From Gammaproteobacteria bacterium (GTDB lineage Bacteria > Pseudomonadota > Gammaproteobacteria > Nevskiales > Nevskiaceae), in contig JAPLSB010000024.1 of NCBI GenBank assembly GCA_026398875.1, positions 1 through 64,000 of the forward strand: a DNA stretch of 64,000 nt, written 5' to 3'. Both the position numbers and the translations under genes were made by a program. The notes under the pieces are model-generated. The model was not told the DNA's origin, did no database searches, and was given only the letters and a program-made list of their open reading frames with translations. Below are positions 40,928 through 48,405 of the stretch, in pieces (the first letter of the stretch is position 1; every line of letters begins with the position of its first letter).

Positions 40928-42270
40928 ACCGCTCGTCCACGCCGTCAGCACCGCACGGCCGTGGCGCACTGGGCAGGACCTTTGCCAATGCCGGCAAGCT
41001 GCTCGGCGGAAAGGCGGCGGCCGGCCTGATCGGCCTGGTGTATCTGTCGCTGGCTGCGCGGACGCTCGGCCCCACCGACTTCGGCCTGCTGGTTTCGGTC
41101 AATTTCTATGCCTTGCTTGTCGGCAACTTCTGCGTGCTGCAGGGCTGGCACACGCTGGTCCGGCACGGCAGCGGCGATCTGGCCAGCCGCGACCCCGATG
41201 CCTTCGTCGCGCTGTGCAGCTGGGTCGCCAAGATCGAAATCGCCAGCGGCGTTGCAGCGATGCTGCTGTGCGCCGCGCTGTCCGGCGTCGTGGGTAGCCG
41301 ACTCGGCTGGCCGCCACAGATTGCGCCGCTGGCCGCGCTCTATGCGCTGGCGATCGTGTCGAACACCCAGACCACGCCGGCTGCGGTGCTGAACCTGTTC
41401 GGCCGCTTTGATCTTCTGTCGATGCAGCAGGCCAGTGGCCCGATGCTGCGGCTGCTCGGCGCCGGCCTCGCCTGGCTGCTCGATGCCGGCCTGAGCGGCT
41501 TCCTGCTCGCCTGGCTGGCCGGCTCGATCGGCGAAGGCCTGCTGCAGTGGTGGCTGGGCCTGCGCGAGCTGCATCGACGCGGCCTGCTGCGGCCGCCAAC
41601 CGACGAGGCAAGCGCCGCGATCATCACGCGCCATCCCGGCATCGTCCGCTTCCTGCTGACCAACAACCTCGACATCGGCCTCAATGACGCTGCCAACCGG
41701 GTCACACCGTTGTTGGTCGGCGCGCTGCTGACACCGGCAGCCGTCGGCCTGTATCACTTGGCCACGCGGCTTGGTGCGGTGCTGCAGCAGCCGATGATGG
41801 TGCTCGGCCGCACGGTCTACCCGGAACTGGCAACACTTGCTGCCAGCGGCGCGCTAGGACCGCTCCAGCATCTGATCTGGCGGACTGGCGCAATCACGCT
41901 GACGGCAGGAATCGTCGTGCTCGGCGGCTTCGCGCTGATCGGGCCGTGGCTGCTGACCGCAATCGGGGGCAGCGGCTTCGACGCCGCTTACGCGCTGCTG
42001 CTGTGGCTCGCGGCCGGTCGAAGCCTGCAGTTGCTCGGCTTCCCGTTCGGCTCGGCGCTGATCGCGCTGGGTCATCCGGGGCTGAGCCTGAGGATCAACC
42101 TGATCGTCAGCCTGCTGATGCTGCCGGTCTTGCTCGGTCTGCTGGAGCAACAGGGTCTGCTTGGTGCCGGCCTGCATGCGGCACTTCAGGCGCTGCTGAT
42201 GACGGCGGCCCTGATCGTGGTGCAGACCCGCCTGATCCGCCAGAAAGCCCGATGCGCATCGTCTACCTGA
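40924..42270 (+). CDS. Polysaccharide/lipid flippase (MATE/Wzx-like), copy 1
   Basis: This 448-residue membrane protein has about 12 transmembrane helices in the pattern of oligosaccharide flippases. It opens FANAGKLLGGKAAAGLIGLV and continues with AARTLGPTDFGLLVSVNFYA, both family-typical. The start overlaps the previous stop (ATGA). Its stop overlaps the downstream glycosyltransferase by 19 bases. It probably moves a lipid-linked sugar or modified sphingolipid across the inner membrane. A second flippase with similar opening sequence lies at 50222-51520. Confidence 0.85.
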   Translation: MNRSSTPSAPHGRGALGRTFANAGKLLGGKAAAGLIGLVYLSLAARTLGPTDFGLLVSVNFYALLVGNFCVLQGWHTLVRHGSGDLASRDPDAFVALCSWVAKIEIASGVAAMLLCAALSGVVGSRLGWPPQIAPLAALYALAIVSNTQTTPAAVLNLFGRFDLLSMQQASGPMLRLLGAGLAWLLDAGLSGFLLAWLAGSIGEGLLQWWLGLRELHRRGLLRPPTDEASAAIITRHPGIVRFLLTNNLDIGLNDAANRVTPLLVGALLTPAAVGLYHLATRLGAVLQQPMMVLGRTVYPELATLAASGALGPLQHLIWRTGAITLTAGIVVLGGFALIGPWLLTAIGGSGFDAAYALLLWLAAGRSLQLLGFPFGSALIALGHPGLSLRINLIVSLLMLPVLLGLLEQQGLLGAGLHAALQALLMTAALIVVQTRLIRQKARCASST

Positions 42271-43355
42271 TCAATGGCCTGAACGGCGGCGGCGCGGCAT
42301 TCCCGGTGCCCGCGCTGGTTGCGACCATGCAGCGGCGCGGCCACACGGTGCGGGTACTGGCGCTGATGGCGCAGGACGGCCGGGCCGGCGCCCGCTTCAC
42401 AGACGCCGGACTCGACTGGGCCTTGCTGCCCGGCGGCGCCGTCAACGTGGTGCGCAGTTTTGCGGCGCTGCTGCACGAGCTGCGCCGCGAACGCACCGAC
42501 CTGATCTGGACTTCGCTGACGCGCGCCTGCGTGTTCGGCCAGATCGCCGGCCGGCTGCTCGGCATTCCGGTGCTGAGCTGGCAGCACAACGCCTTCCTGA
42601 GGCCGGGCAACCGCCTGCTGCTGCGCCTGACCGGGCGCTGGGCCAGCCGCTGGGTGGCCGATTCGCAAACCGTCGTCGACTTCACCGAGCGCACGCTCGG
42701 CGTAGACCGCAAACGCATTGACCTGTGGCCGATCTTTCGCGCGGTCGACGACAGTCCGCAGGCGCGGCCCTGTCCGCCGGGCGGCCGGTTCCGGATCGGC
42801 AGTCTCGGCCGCCTGCATCCGAACAAGCGCTACCAGGATCTGATCGACGCGGCCGCTTGGCTGCGCGATCGTCATCCGGCCGCTGCAGCACGGATGGAGA
42901 TCGTCATCGGCGGCGAAGGCCCGGAACGCGAGGCGCTCGCTGCACGGATCGAGGCACTCGCGCTCGACAACGTGATCCTTGCCGGCTTCATCGAGCAGCC
43001 GGGCGTGTTTCTCGCCGGCCTGCATGCCTACGTACAGCCGTCCCACCACGAGGGCATGTGCATCGCCGCGCACGAAGCGATGCAAGCCGCCTTGCCGGTG
43101 GTGGCCACACCGGTCGGCGAGCTGGCGCGTACCGTCATCAACGGCGAAACCGGCCACTTGATACCCGTCGGCGACCCCGCCGCACTGGCTCGCGCGCTGC
43201 TGGCGCTCGCCGACGATCGCGGCGGCGCAGCCCGGATGGGTCAACAGAGCCGCACGCGCGTACTGGCGCTCTATGGCAACGCCGCGTTCGAGCGCAACGG
43301 CTTTGCCGTGCTGGCGAAGATCGAGGCGGTGGTCGGCGCCCGCGCGCAGCGCTGA
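42252..43355 (+). CDS. GT4-family glycosyltransferase
   Basis: This 367-residue retaining glycosyltransferase of GT-B fold has an N-terminal acceptor domain beginning MRIVYLINGLNGGGAAFP. In the C-terminal donor domain it carries IGSLGRLHPNKRYQDLIDA and the EX7E motif in HHEGMCIAAHEAM. The sugar and acceptor are unknown. As the last gene of the lipid kinase operon it could add a hexose or hexuronate to ceramide or to a lipid head group. The downstream desaturase gene is convergent, two bases away. Confidence 0.88.
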   Translation: MRIVYLINGLNGGGAAFPVPALVATMQRRGHTVRVLALMAQDGRAGARFTDAGLDWALLPGGAVNVVRSFAALLHELRRERTDLIWTSLTRACVFGQIAGRLLGIPVLSWQHNAFLRPGNRLLLRLTGRWASRWVADSQTVVDFTERTLGVDRKRIDLWPIFRAVDDSPQARPCPPGGRFRIGSLGRLHPNKRYQDLIDAAAWLRDRHPAAAARMEIVIGGEGPEREALAARIEALALDNVILAGFIEQPGVFLAGLHAYVQPSHHEGMCIAAHEAMQAALPVVATPVGELARTVINGETGHLIPVGDPAALARALLALADDRGGAARMGQQSRTRVLALYGNAAFERNGFAVLAKIEAVVGARAQR

Positions 43356-43356
43356 T

Positions 43357-44346
43357 TCAGTCTTCGGTGCTGGCCGCCATCGGCGGGGCACCGGCAGGTA
43401 CCGTCGAAGGATGGACGATGCGGCTATAGCCGGACATCGACGGCGTGAAGATGAAGTGGCGCAAAACGCCCACCCACGAATCGTAGGACTTCAGGCTCTC
43501 GTAGGACTCCGGCGCGATCTCGCGCAGGCGCGGCAGACGATTCCACGGCACGCCGGGGAAATCGTGATGCTCGTTGTGAAAACCCATGTTGAAGCAGACC
43601 TTGTTCAAGGGTCCGTAGTACGAGTAGGTGTCCTGCCCTGCCTCGGTGACATGGTGTTCCTGGATCCAGCGTCCGCCCAGCGGATGAAGGCCCAGCGCGA
43701 ACAGGGTGGACAGGGCCAGATAGCCCAGCGCTGCCGCACCGAGCAACTGCCAGATCGCGACATTGACGGCGATCACGGCCAGCAGATTGCCGACGGTCCA
43801 GGCATCCCAGAGCGACACACCATGTGTTGCCTTGAGCTTCATCGGCCGCAGCGCCTGCGACACCGGCAGCAGCGCGATCCATGCCGCCTTCCGCCACGAA
43901 ACGTTGCCGATCAGCTGCGCCTCGCGGTGGCTGACGATGTCCGGGTCCATGTCGTACTGGCCCAGGTAGCGATGGTGATGCAGATGGAACTTGCGAAAGC
44001 CCATCGCCGACGGCAGCACCAGCGCGAAATCGCAAAGGATCGCGAACAGCCGGTTCAGCGCATTCGAAGCGAACACCAGACTGTGGGTGCACTCGTGAAT
44101 CATCACGTACAACGCGTGATTGACGAAGGCACCGAAAAGAAAGGCAACAGCAACCATCACCCAGCCGTCCGCATTCGGCATCTGCGACGCCACCAGCCAC
44201 TGCACGCCGACCATGCCGACGATCCACGCGGCAGACCAGATGTTGCGGCCGTTCAGCGCCCTGACTTCAGGGTGGCGGGCGGCAATGTCGCGGCGGCGCA
44301 GCGTGTGCGAAACCGGCGCGTCGGAATAGATGAAATCACGGCTCAT
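43357..44346 (-). CDS. DES1-like sphingolipid (dihydroceramide) delta-4 desaturase
   Basis: This 329-residue membrane di-iron desaturase matches animal DES1 in length and collinear motifs: SRDFIYSDAPVSHTLRRRDI, HPEVRAL, IHECTH, FHLHHHRYLGQYDMDPD, GLGLHPLGG, DTYSYYGPLNKVCFNMGFHN and EHHDFPGVPW. DES1 introduces the 4,5 double bond that turns dihydroceramide into ceramide. I chose the ATG giving MSRDFIYSDAP; a TTG 14 codons upstream is possible. It follows the TagF-like gene in the spt operon direction. Such close resemblance to the eukaryotic enzyme is unusual in a gammaproteobacterium. Confidence 0.9.
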   Translation of the reverse strand: MSRDFIYSDAPVSHTLRRRDIAARHPEVRALNGRNIWSAAWIVGMVGVQWLVASQMPNADGWVMVAVAFLFGAFVNHALYVMIHECTHSLVFASNALNRLFAILCDFALVLPSAMGFRKFHLHHHRYLGQYDMDPDIVSHREAQLIGNVSWRKAAWIALLPVSQALRPMKLKATHGVSLWDAWTVGNLLAVIAVNVAIWQLLGAAALGYLALSTLFALGLHPLGGRWIQEHHVTEAGQDTYSYYGPLNKVCFNMGFHNEHHDFPGVPWNRLPRLREIAPESYESLKSYDSWVGVLRHFIFTPSMSGYSRIVHPSTVPAGAPPMAASTED

Positions 44347-44400
44347 CAGGGCATCGTCCAGAAGGGAAATTCGTTGGCCGGGCCGCAATGCGCGTGTCGC

Positions 44401-45618
44401 TCAGGCCGTCGTGCGCGCGAGCATAAGCTGTTCCGCAAAAGCACGGATAGCGTCGGCGCCGCGCCGGGCTGACGGACGGTCGCCGATGTCGAAGCTGTAG
44501 CGGAACAGCTCGCGCTGAGCCGGCAGGTATTCGCCGTGGCTGGCGAATGCCTCATCAATCGCCGACTCCAGCCGATCCGCCGATTCGATCACCGGACCAC
44601 TGCGCCAGTGACGGAAGTTGTCGTCGTGGGTCCAGTCGCTGCGCTGGGCATTGAGGAAAAGACAGGGACGCGGCTGATGCAGAAATTCGTAGATCTGGCT
44701 GGAGGCATCGCCAAGGTAGAGATCCGCCGCCCGCGTATAGCTCATGTCGACACTGCGCTCGCTGCCCAAGTCGACGTGTATGTGAGGGCATTCGAGTACC
44801 GCCGGCGACACCATGCCGGGCGTGTCGATGCGCAGCCGTTGCAGCGACACCTGCACGCCTTTGCGAAACAGCATCACGTGCGGCGCAAAGATCAGGTTGT
44901 AGCGCTTCGACTGCCTGAACGCCTCCAGCACTGCCGCCCCCTGCTGGTACCACGACGACAGTCGCGGCGAGAAATGCGGGTTGTAAAGCACGGTAGGCCG
45001 ATCGTTGTCGAACAGCCGCGGCTTCGGGGCCAGCGCATGCAGGTCGAACTTCGGGTAGCCGACGATGGCGTGACCGTCTTCGCGCAGCAGGCCTGCCTGC
45101 CGCAGCCGGTCGCGAATCTTGGCACCCGACATCAGCACCAGATCGAACTGGCCGCTGGCGCGATCGAAGCCGACTTCGCGGTCGCCCGCGCCGTGTCGCG
45201 TGTGCACGAATTTCAGATTCTTGAGTCCCAGATGGCTGCGCAGCAGCAGACTGGTCTTCTCCGGAACGACCAGCACATCAAGATCACGGAAAACGTCGAG
45301 GTGCGCCCACAAGGTCAGCAGGCGAGTGAACGGCATCAGCCGGTCGAGCGTCCGTCGAAGCCCGCGCAGTGTCGGGTTCAGCTTCAGCAGGCGAATATCG
45401 AGCGCTGACGCGACGGGATAGCGCGTGGCAAGTTGCTGCAGATAGTCGTGCTGGCGCTGATCAGACGCCAGCAGGGTGACGGCCAGTCCACTGTCCTGAC
45501 TCGCCAGCTCGAACGCGATCGGCGCGCTATGCGCGATCTGATGCAGGTGGTCGTGGTTGAACAGGAAGCCGACACGCGTTCTGGCCGACACTGCCGGCAC
45601 AGCAGAAGCAATCGACAT
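44401..45618 (-). CDS. CDP-glycerol glycerophosphotransferase-like protein
   Basis: This 405-residue protein resembles the Glyphos_transf (TagF/TagB) family: VHTRHGAGDREVGFDRASG, IVGYPKFDLHAL, VLYNPHFSPRLSSWY, and MSYTRAADLYLGDASSQIYE are in the usual order. The family transfers glycerol phosphate from CDP-glycerol. Located between spt and the ceramide desaturase, it could add a phosphoglycerol head group to a sphingolipid. Phosphoglycerate-containing ceramides are known in Caulobacter, but the link here is inference. No signal peptide or transmembrane helix is seen. Confidence 0.72.
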   Translation of the reverse strand: MSIASAVPAVSARTRVGFLFNHDHLHQIAHSAPIAFELASQDSGLAVTLLASDQRQHDYLQQLATRYPVASALDIRLLKLNPTLRGLRRTLDRLMPFTRLLTLWAHLDVFRDLDVLVVPEKTSLLLRSHLGLKNLKFVHTRHGAGDREVGFDRASGQFDLVLMSGAKIRDRLRQAGLLREDGHAIVGYPKFDLHALAPKPRLFDNDRPTVLYNPHFSPRLSSWYQQGAAVLEAFRQSKRYNLIFAPHVMLFRKGVQVSLQRLRIDTPGMVSPAVLECPHIHVDLGSERSVDMSYTRAADLYLGDASSQIYEFLHQPRPCLFLNAQRSDWTHDDNFRHWRSGPVIESADRLESAIDEAFASHGEYLPAQRELFRYSFDIGDRPSARRGADAIRAFAEQLMLARTTA

Positions 45619-45730
45619 CGAGGCGCTCCGGGTCGAAAAACGTGAGTTCCGGTTGCCCGGATATTCAAGTTTGACGACCCTTCGCTTACATATTCCTTAC
45701 GGAATGATGACGCCTGCGTTACCTACTGCT

Positions 45731-47017
45731 TCAGCGTGCGCCGCCCGACGCCACCATTGCGATTTCGGCATGGCCGGAAACCGGAGCAACCGTCGCCTGC
45801 CGCTTGCGCGCCTGATTGACCACCGGCGGAAGCACACCAAGCTGGCGACCGACGGCTTCGAACAGCTGCACGGCGCGATCGATCTGTGCCGGGGTGTGAA
45901 CGGCACTGACGCTCGAACGCAGCAGCGGAGCCGGGGTCGGCGTGGCCGGTGGCAGCGCCAAGTTCAGGTAAACGCCACCTTCCAGCAGACGATTCCAGAA
46001 CTCGACCGCCAGCGGCGCGTCCGAAACCGCCACCGAGACAATCGGGCTGCACTGCGGACCGACTGCAAAGCCAAGCTTGCGCAGTCCGTGATACAGGCGC
46101 TGAGCGTTTTCGTGGAGATGCTGACGGCGCTGCGGCTCTTCCTGCATGCGGCGCAGTGCCATGATCGTCGACGCCATGACCGCCGGCGGCAGCGAAGCAG
46201 TGAACATGTACGGCCGGCAGGCAACCCGCAGAACGTCGAAATCGTCGAGGTTCGAGACGCAGAAGCCACCGACGCTGCCAAGGCTCTTCGAGAACGTGCC
46301 GACGACGAAGTCGCAGTCAGCCTCGACACCCGCTTCTTCGGCCAGACCCCGGCCATTGGCGCCGAGCACACCGAGCGAGTGCGCCTCGTCCACCATCAGC
46401 CAAGCGCCCATCTGGCGCTTCACATCCGCGAATTCGCGAAGAGGTGCCGTGTCGCCCAGCATCGAATAGATTCCTTCGACCACCACCAGCTTTTCGCCGG
46501 GCAGATCCGACAAGCGCTTCAAGCGCTTGTAAAGATCATCGGGATCGTTGTGCCGGAAGCGGACGACTTCGGCATGTCCGAGCCGCGCACCGTCATAGAT
46601 GCTGGCGTGGCTGTCGGTGTCGAGCAGCAGGTAGTCACCCTTGCCTGCCAGCGTCGACAGCATCCCGAGATTCGCCTGGTAGCCGGTCGAAAACACCATG
46701 CAGTGCTTGCGATCGAAGTACTGAGCGAGGCTGCGCTCGAGTTCGCGGTGCGTGCCGTAGCTGCCGTTGGCGATACGCGACCCGGTAGTCCCGGTGCCGT
46801 GCGCCCGAACGGCAGTGACGGCCTCCTCGATGCAGGCTTCGTCGAAGGTCAGACCAAGATAGTTGTTGGTCCCCAGCAGGATCGTTTTGCGACCTTTGTA
46901 CAGACCCTCGGTCGAGGACAGCATGTCCTCGAACACCATCTCGAACGGGTTGTGCCCGACAGATCTCAGCGAATCGTACGTCTGCCGCAAAGGGGCAAAC
47001 TTCGAAAGTATGCTCAC
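45731..47017 (-). CDS. spt: Serine palmitoyltransferase (SPT), bacterial soluble type
   Basis: This PLP enzyme condenses serine with a long acyl thioester to 3-ketosphinganine, the committed sphingolipid step. It has 428 residues from a GTG start (SILSKFAPLRQTYDSL) spaced four bases after the ACP stop. Landmarks match Sphingomonas SPT closely: LLGTNNYLGLTFD, GTGTTGSRIANGSYGTH, MVFSTGYQANLGMLSTLAGK, DEAHSLGVLGANGRG, VGTFSKSLGSVGG with the PLP lysine near residue 240, and RPYMFTASLPP. The dedicated ACP just upstream suggests acyl-ACP rather than acyl-CoA as donor. Confidence 0.93.
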   Translation of the reverse strand: MSILSKFAPLRQTYDSLRSVGHNPFEMVFEDMLSSTEGLYKGRKTILLGTNNYLGLTFDEACIEEAVTAVRAHGTGTTGSRIANGSYGTHRELERSLAQYFDRKHCMVFSTGYQANLGMLSTLAGKGDYLLLDTDSHASIYDGARLGHAEVVRFRHNDPDDLYKRLKRLSDLPGEKLVVVEGIYSMLGDTAPLREFADVKRQMGAWLMVDEAHSLGVLGANGRGLAEEAGVEADCDFVVGTFSKSLGSVGGFCVSNLDDFDVLRVACRPYMFTASLPPAVMASTIMALRRMQEEPQRRQHLHENAQRLYHGLRKLGFAVGPQCSPIVSVAVSDAPLAVEFWNRLLEGGVYLNLALPPATPTPAPLLRSSVSAVHTPAQIDRAVQLFEAVGRQLGVLPPVVNQARKRQATVAPVSGHAEIAMVASGGAR

Positions 47018-47021
47018 TAGC

Positions 47022-47273
47022 TCAATTCCTTCCGCGCAGTTCATCAACGACAAGCGCCAGGTCGCCAAGCGTTTCGACTTCCGCAACGCGATCCAGCGGG
47101 ATGACGATCTCGAAACGATCTTCCAGAGACATGATGAAGTCCATCACCGCCAGCGAATCGAGCTGAAGGTCACGAACAATATTGGTAGAAGCGTCCAGCG
47201 GCACCTGCTTCTTCAGCAATTGCCGCAGTCCATCAATGATTTCGGCTTGCGAATCGCGCGAAGTCTCGGTCAT
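47022..47273 (-). CDS. Acyl carrier protein for sphingolipid synthesis (AcpR-like)
   Basis: This 83-residue ACP has the attachment serine in LQLDSLAVMDFIMSLED (about residue 40). The ATG giving MTETSRDSQAEII follows an AGGAG site; a longer start exists but lacks one. It is translated just before spt, with the two genes four bases apart. In Caulobacter a dedicated ACP next to spt, loaded by an acyl-ACP synthetase, supplies the acyl chain. Here the fatty acyl-AMP ligase lies two genes upstream. Confidence 0.88.
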   Translation of the reverse strand: MTETSRDSQAEIIDGLRQLLKKQVPLDASTNIVRDLQLDSLAVMDFIMSLEDRFEIVIPLDRVAEVETLGDLALVVDELRGRN

Positions 47274-47355
47274 CTGCAACTCGTCTCCTGATTTCGCCTC
47301 GGTTGCTGATCGATGAGCCGTACTGGCAATCATCAAGCATGGGCCGAATCGACAG

Positions 47356-47385
47356 ATTGTAAAGCAAGGGAAATGGTTTTGTCAT
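47356..47385 (-). promoter_or_regulatory. Sigma-70-like promoter for ACP-spt
   Basis: On the minus strand ATGACA (-35) and TACAAT (-10) are separated by 18 bases. Each matches consensus at five of six positions. The -10 lies about 80 bases before the ACP start codon, in the gap after cerR, so ACP-spt can be expressed apart from the upstream ligase and reductase genes. Confidence 0.65.
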
Positions 47386-47439
47386 AGCGCTTTCACACGC
47401 CGTGCCCGCACAGCATTAACGCTTTCAGACACTTGCAAC

Positions 47440-48405
47440 TTATAGCCAGCCAGCGTTCCGGTACCAGACAGCGGTCGCCGCAAAGCCATCCGGCAGATTG
47501 TGCTTGGGTTCTGCTTCAGTTTCTCGAAGCAGTTCGTCGGCGTGAACGCCCCAATCCTCGTGCAGCAATTCGCGAATCTTTCCCGCACTGATCATGCCGG
47601 CCTTGCCGGCTATCTTTGCAATTGCACCGACTCCGCCACCGACTGCCCTGACCAGACCACTGGGCAGCGAAAAATAGCGTGGCGACCCGTTGCCGACTGC
47701 GGATGATGCTGCGCCAAGGATCTCGCGCCACGCATAGCCTTCTGGCCGCGCGTCAGCGATCGCCTGTACGCGCGCCGTCGGGGCACCGAAAACTCGAGCC
47801 ACGAGCAGGCGCGCCGCATCCTCGACGTGAATCAACGCGATCCTCGCGCTTGGCTTGCCGGGCAACGGCACCATCGCCCGCGCCGCCAGTTCGAAGAAGA
47901 TCATCGTTTCCCGATCCCCTGGCCCATAGATCGCGGGGGGTCGGATGACACTGACGCGCTGCAGACCAAGCACGTCGATCACGGCCTGCTCGCCAGCCCG
48001 CTTGCTCGCGGCATACCCCGAAAGCTCTGGATGCCGAGCCGCAAGACTCGAAACCAGAATGAAGTGCTTGCCCGGCGCATGTTCGGCAACCTGCTCGGCA
48101 AGCGCGCGCGTGCCGTCGCGGTTGACCCGCAGATAGGCCTCATCGTCTACCGCCTTGATCGCGCCGGCCATGTGCAGCACGACATCGGCACCTTGCACGA
48201 GCCTGCCAAGTGACGCGCGATCGTCGAGTGATCCGAGCACGACATCGAGTCGGGCGCCGAAAGTCGATGCCAGAGCCAGCGGCTCGCGCCGAGCCAAAAC
48301 GCGCACCTGACAATCTCTCGCCGACAACGCAGCGATGACGTTCTGCCCTAGAAAACCCGTAGCCCCGGTGACGGCAACCGTCAGCGGTCGTGCAGCCCTG
48401 GTCAA
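47440..48405 (-). CDS. NAD(P)-dependent epimerase/dehydratase-family reductase (CerR-like)
   Basis: This 321-residue extended short-chain dehydrogenase has the Rossmann motif VTGATGFLGQNV, SSLAARHPE and the YxxxK pair in GYAASKRAGE. The C-terminal half contains RIALIHVEDAARLL. In Caulobacter an enzyme of this superfamily next to spt, CerR, reduces the 3-keto group of the sphingoid base or ketoceramide. The position between the acyl-AMP ligase (ATGA overlap) and ACP-spt fits that role well. Sugar epimerase activity is the alternative by family alone. Confidence 0.8.
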   Translation of the reverse strand: MTRAARPLTVAVTGATGFLGQNVIAALSARDCQVRVLARREPLALASTFGARLDVVLGSLDDRASLGRLVQGADVVLHMAGAIKAVDDEAYLRVNRDGTRALAEQVAEHAPGKHFILVSSLAARHPELSGYAASKRAGEQAVIDVLGLQRVSVIRPPAIYGPGDRETMIFFELAARAMVPLPGKPSARIALIHVEDAARLLVARVFGAPTARVQAIADARPEGYAWREILGAASSAVGNGSPRYFSLPSGLVRAVGGGVGAIAKIAGKAGMISAGKIRELLHEDWGVHADELLRETEAEPKHNLPDGFAATAVWYRNAGWL

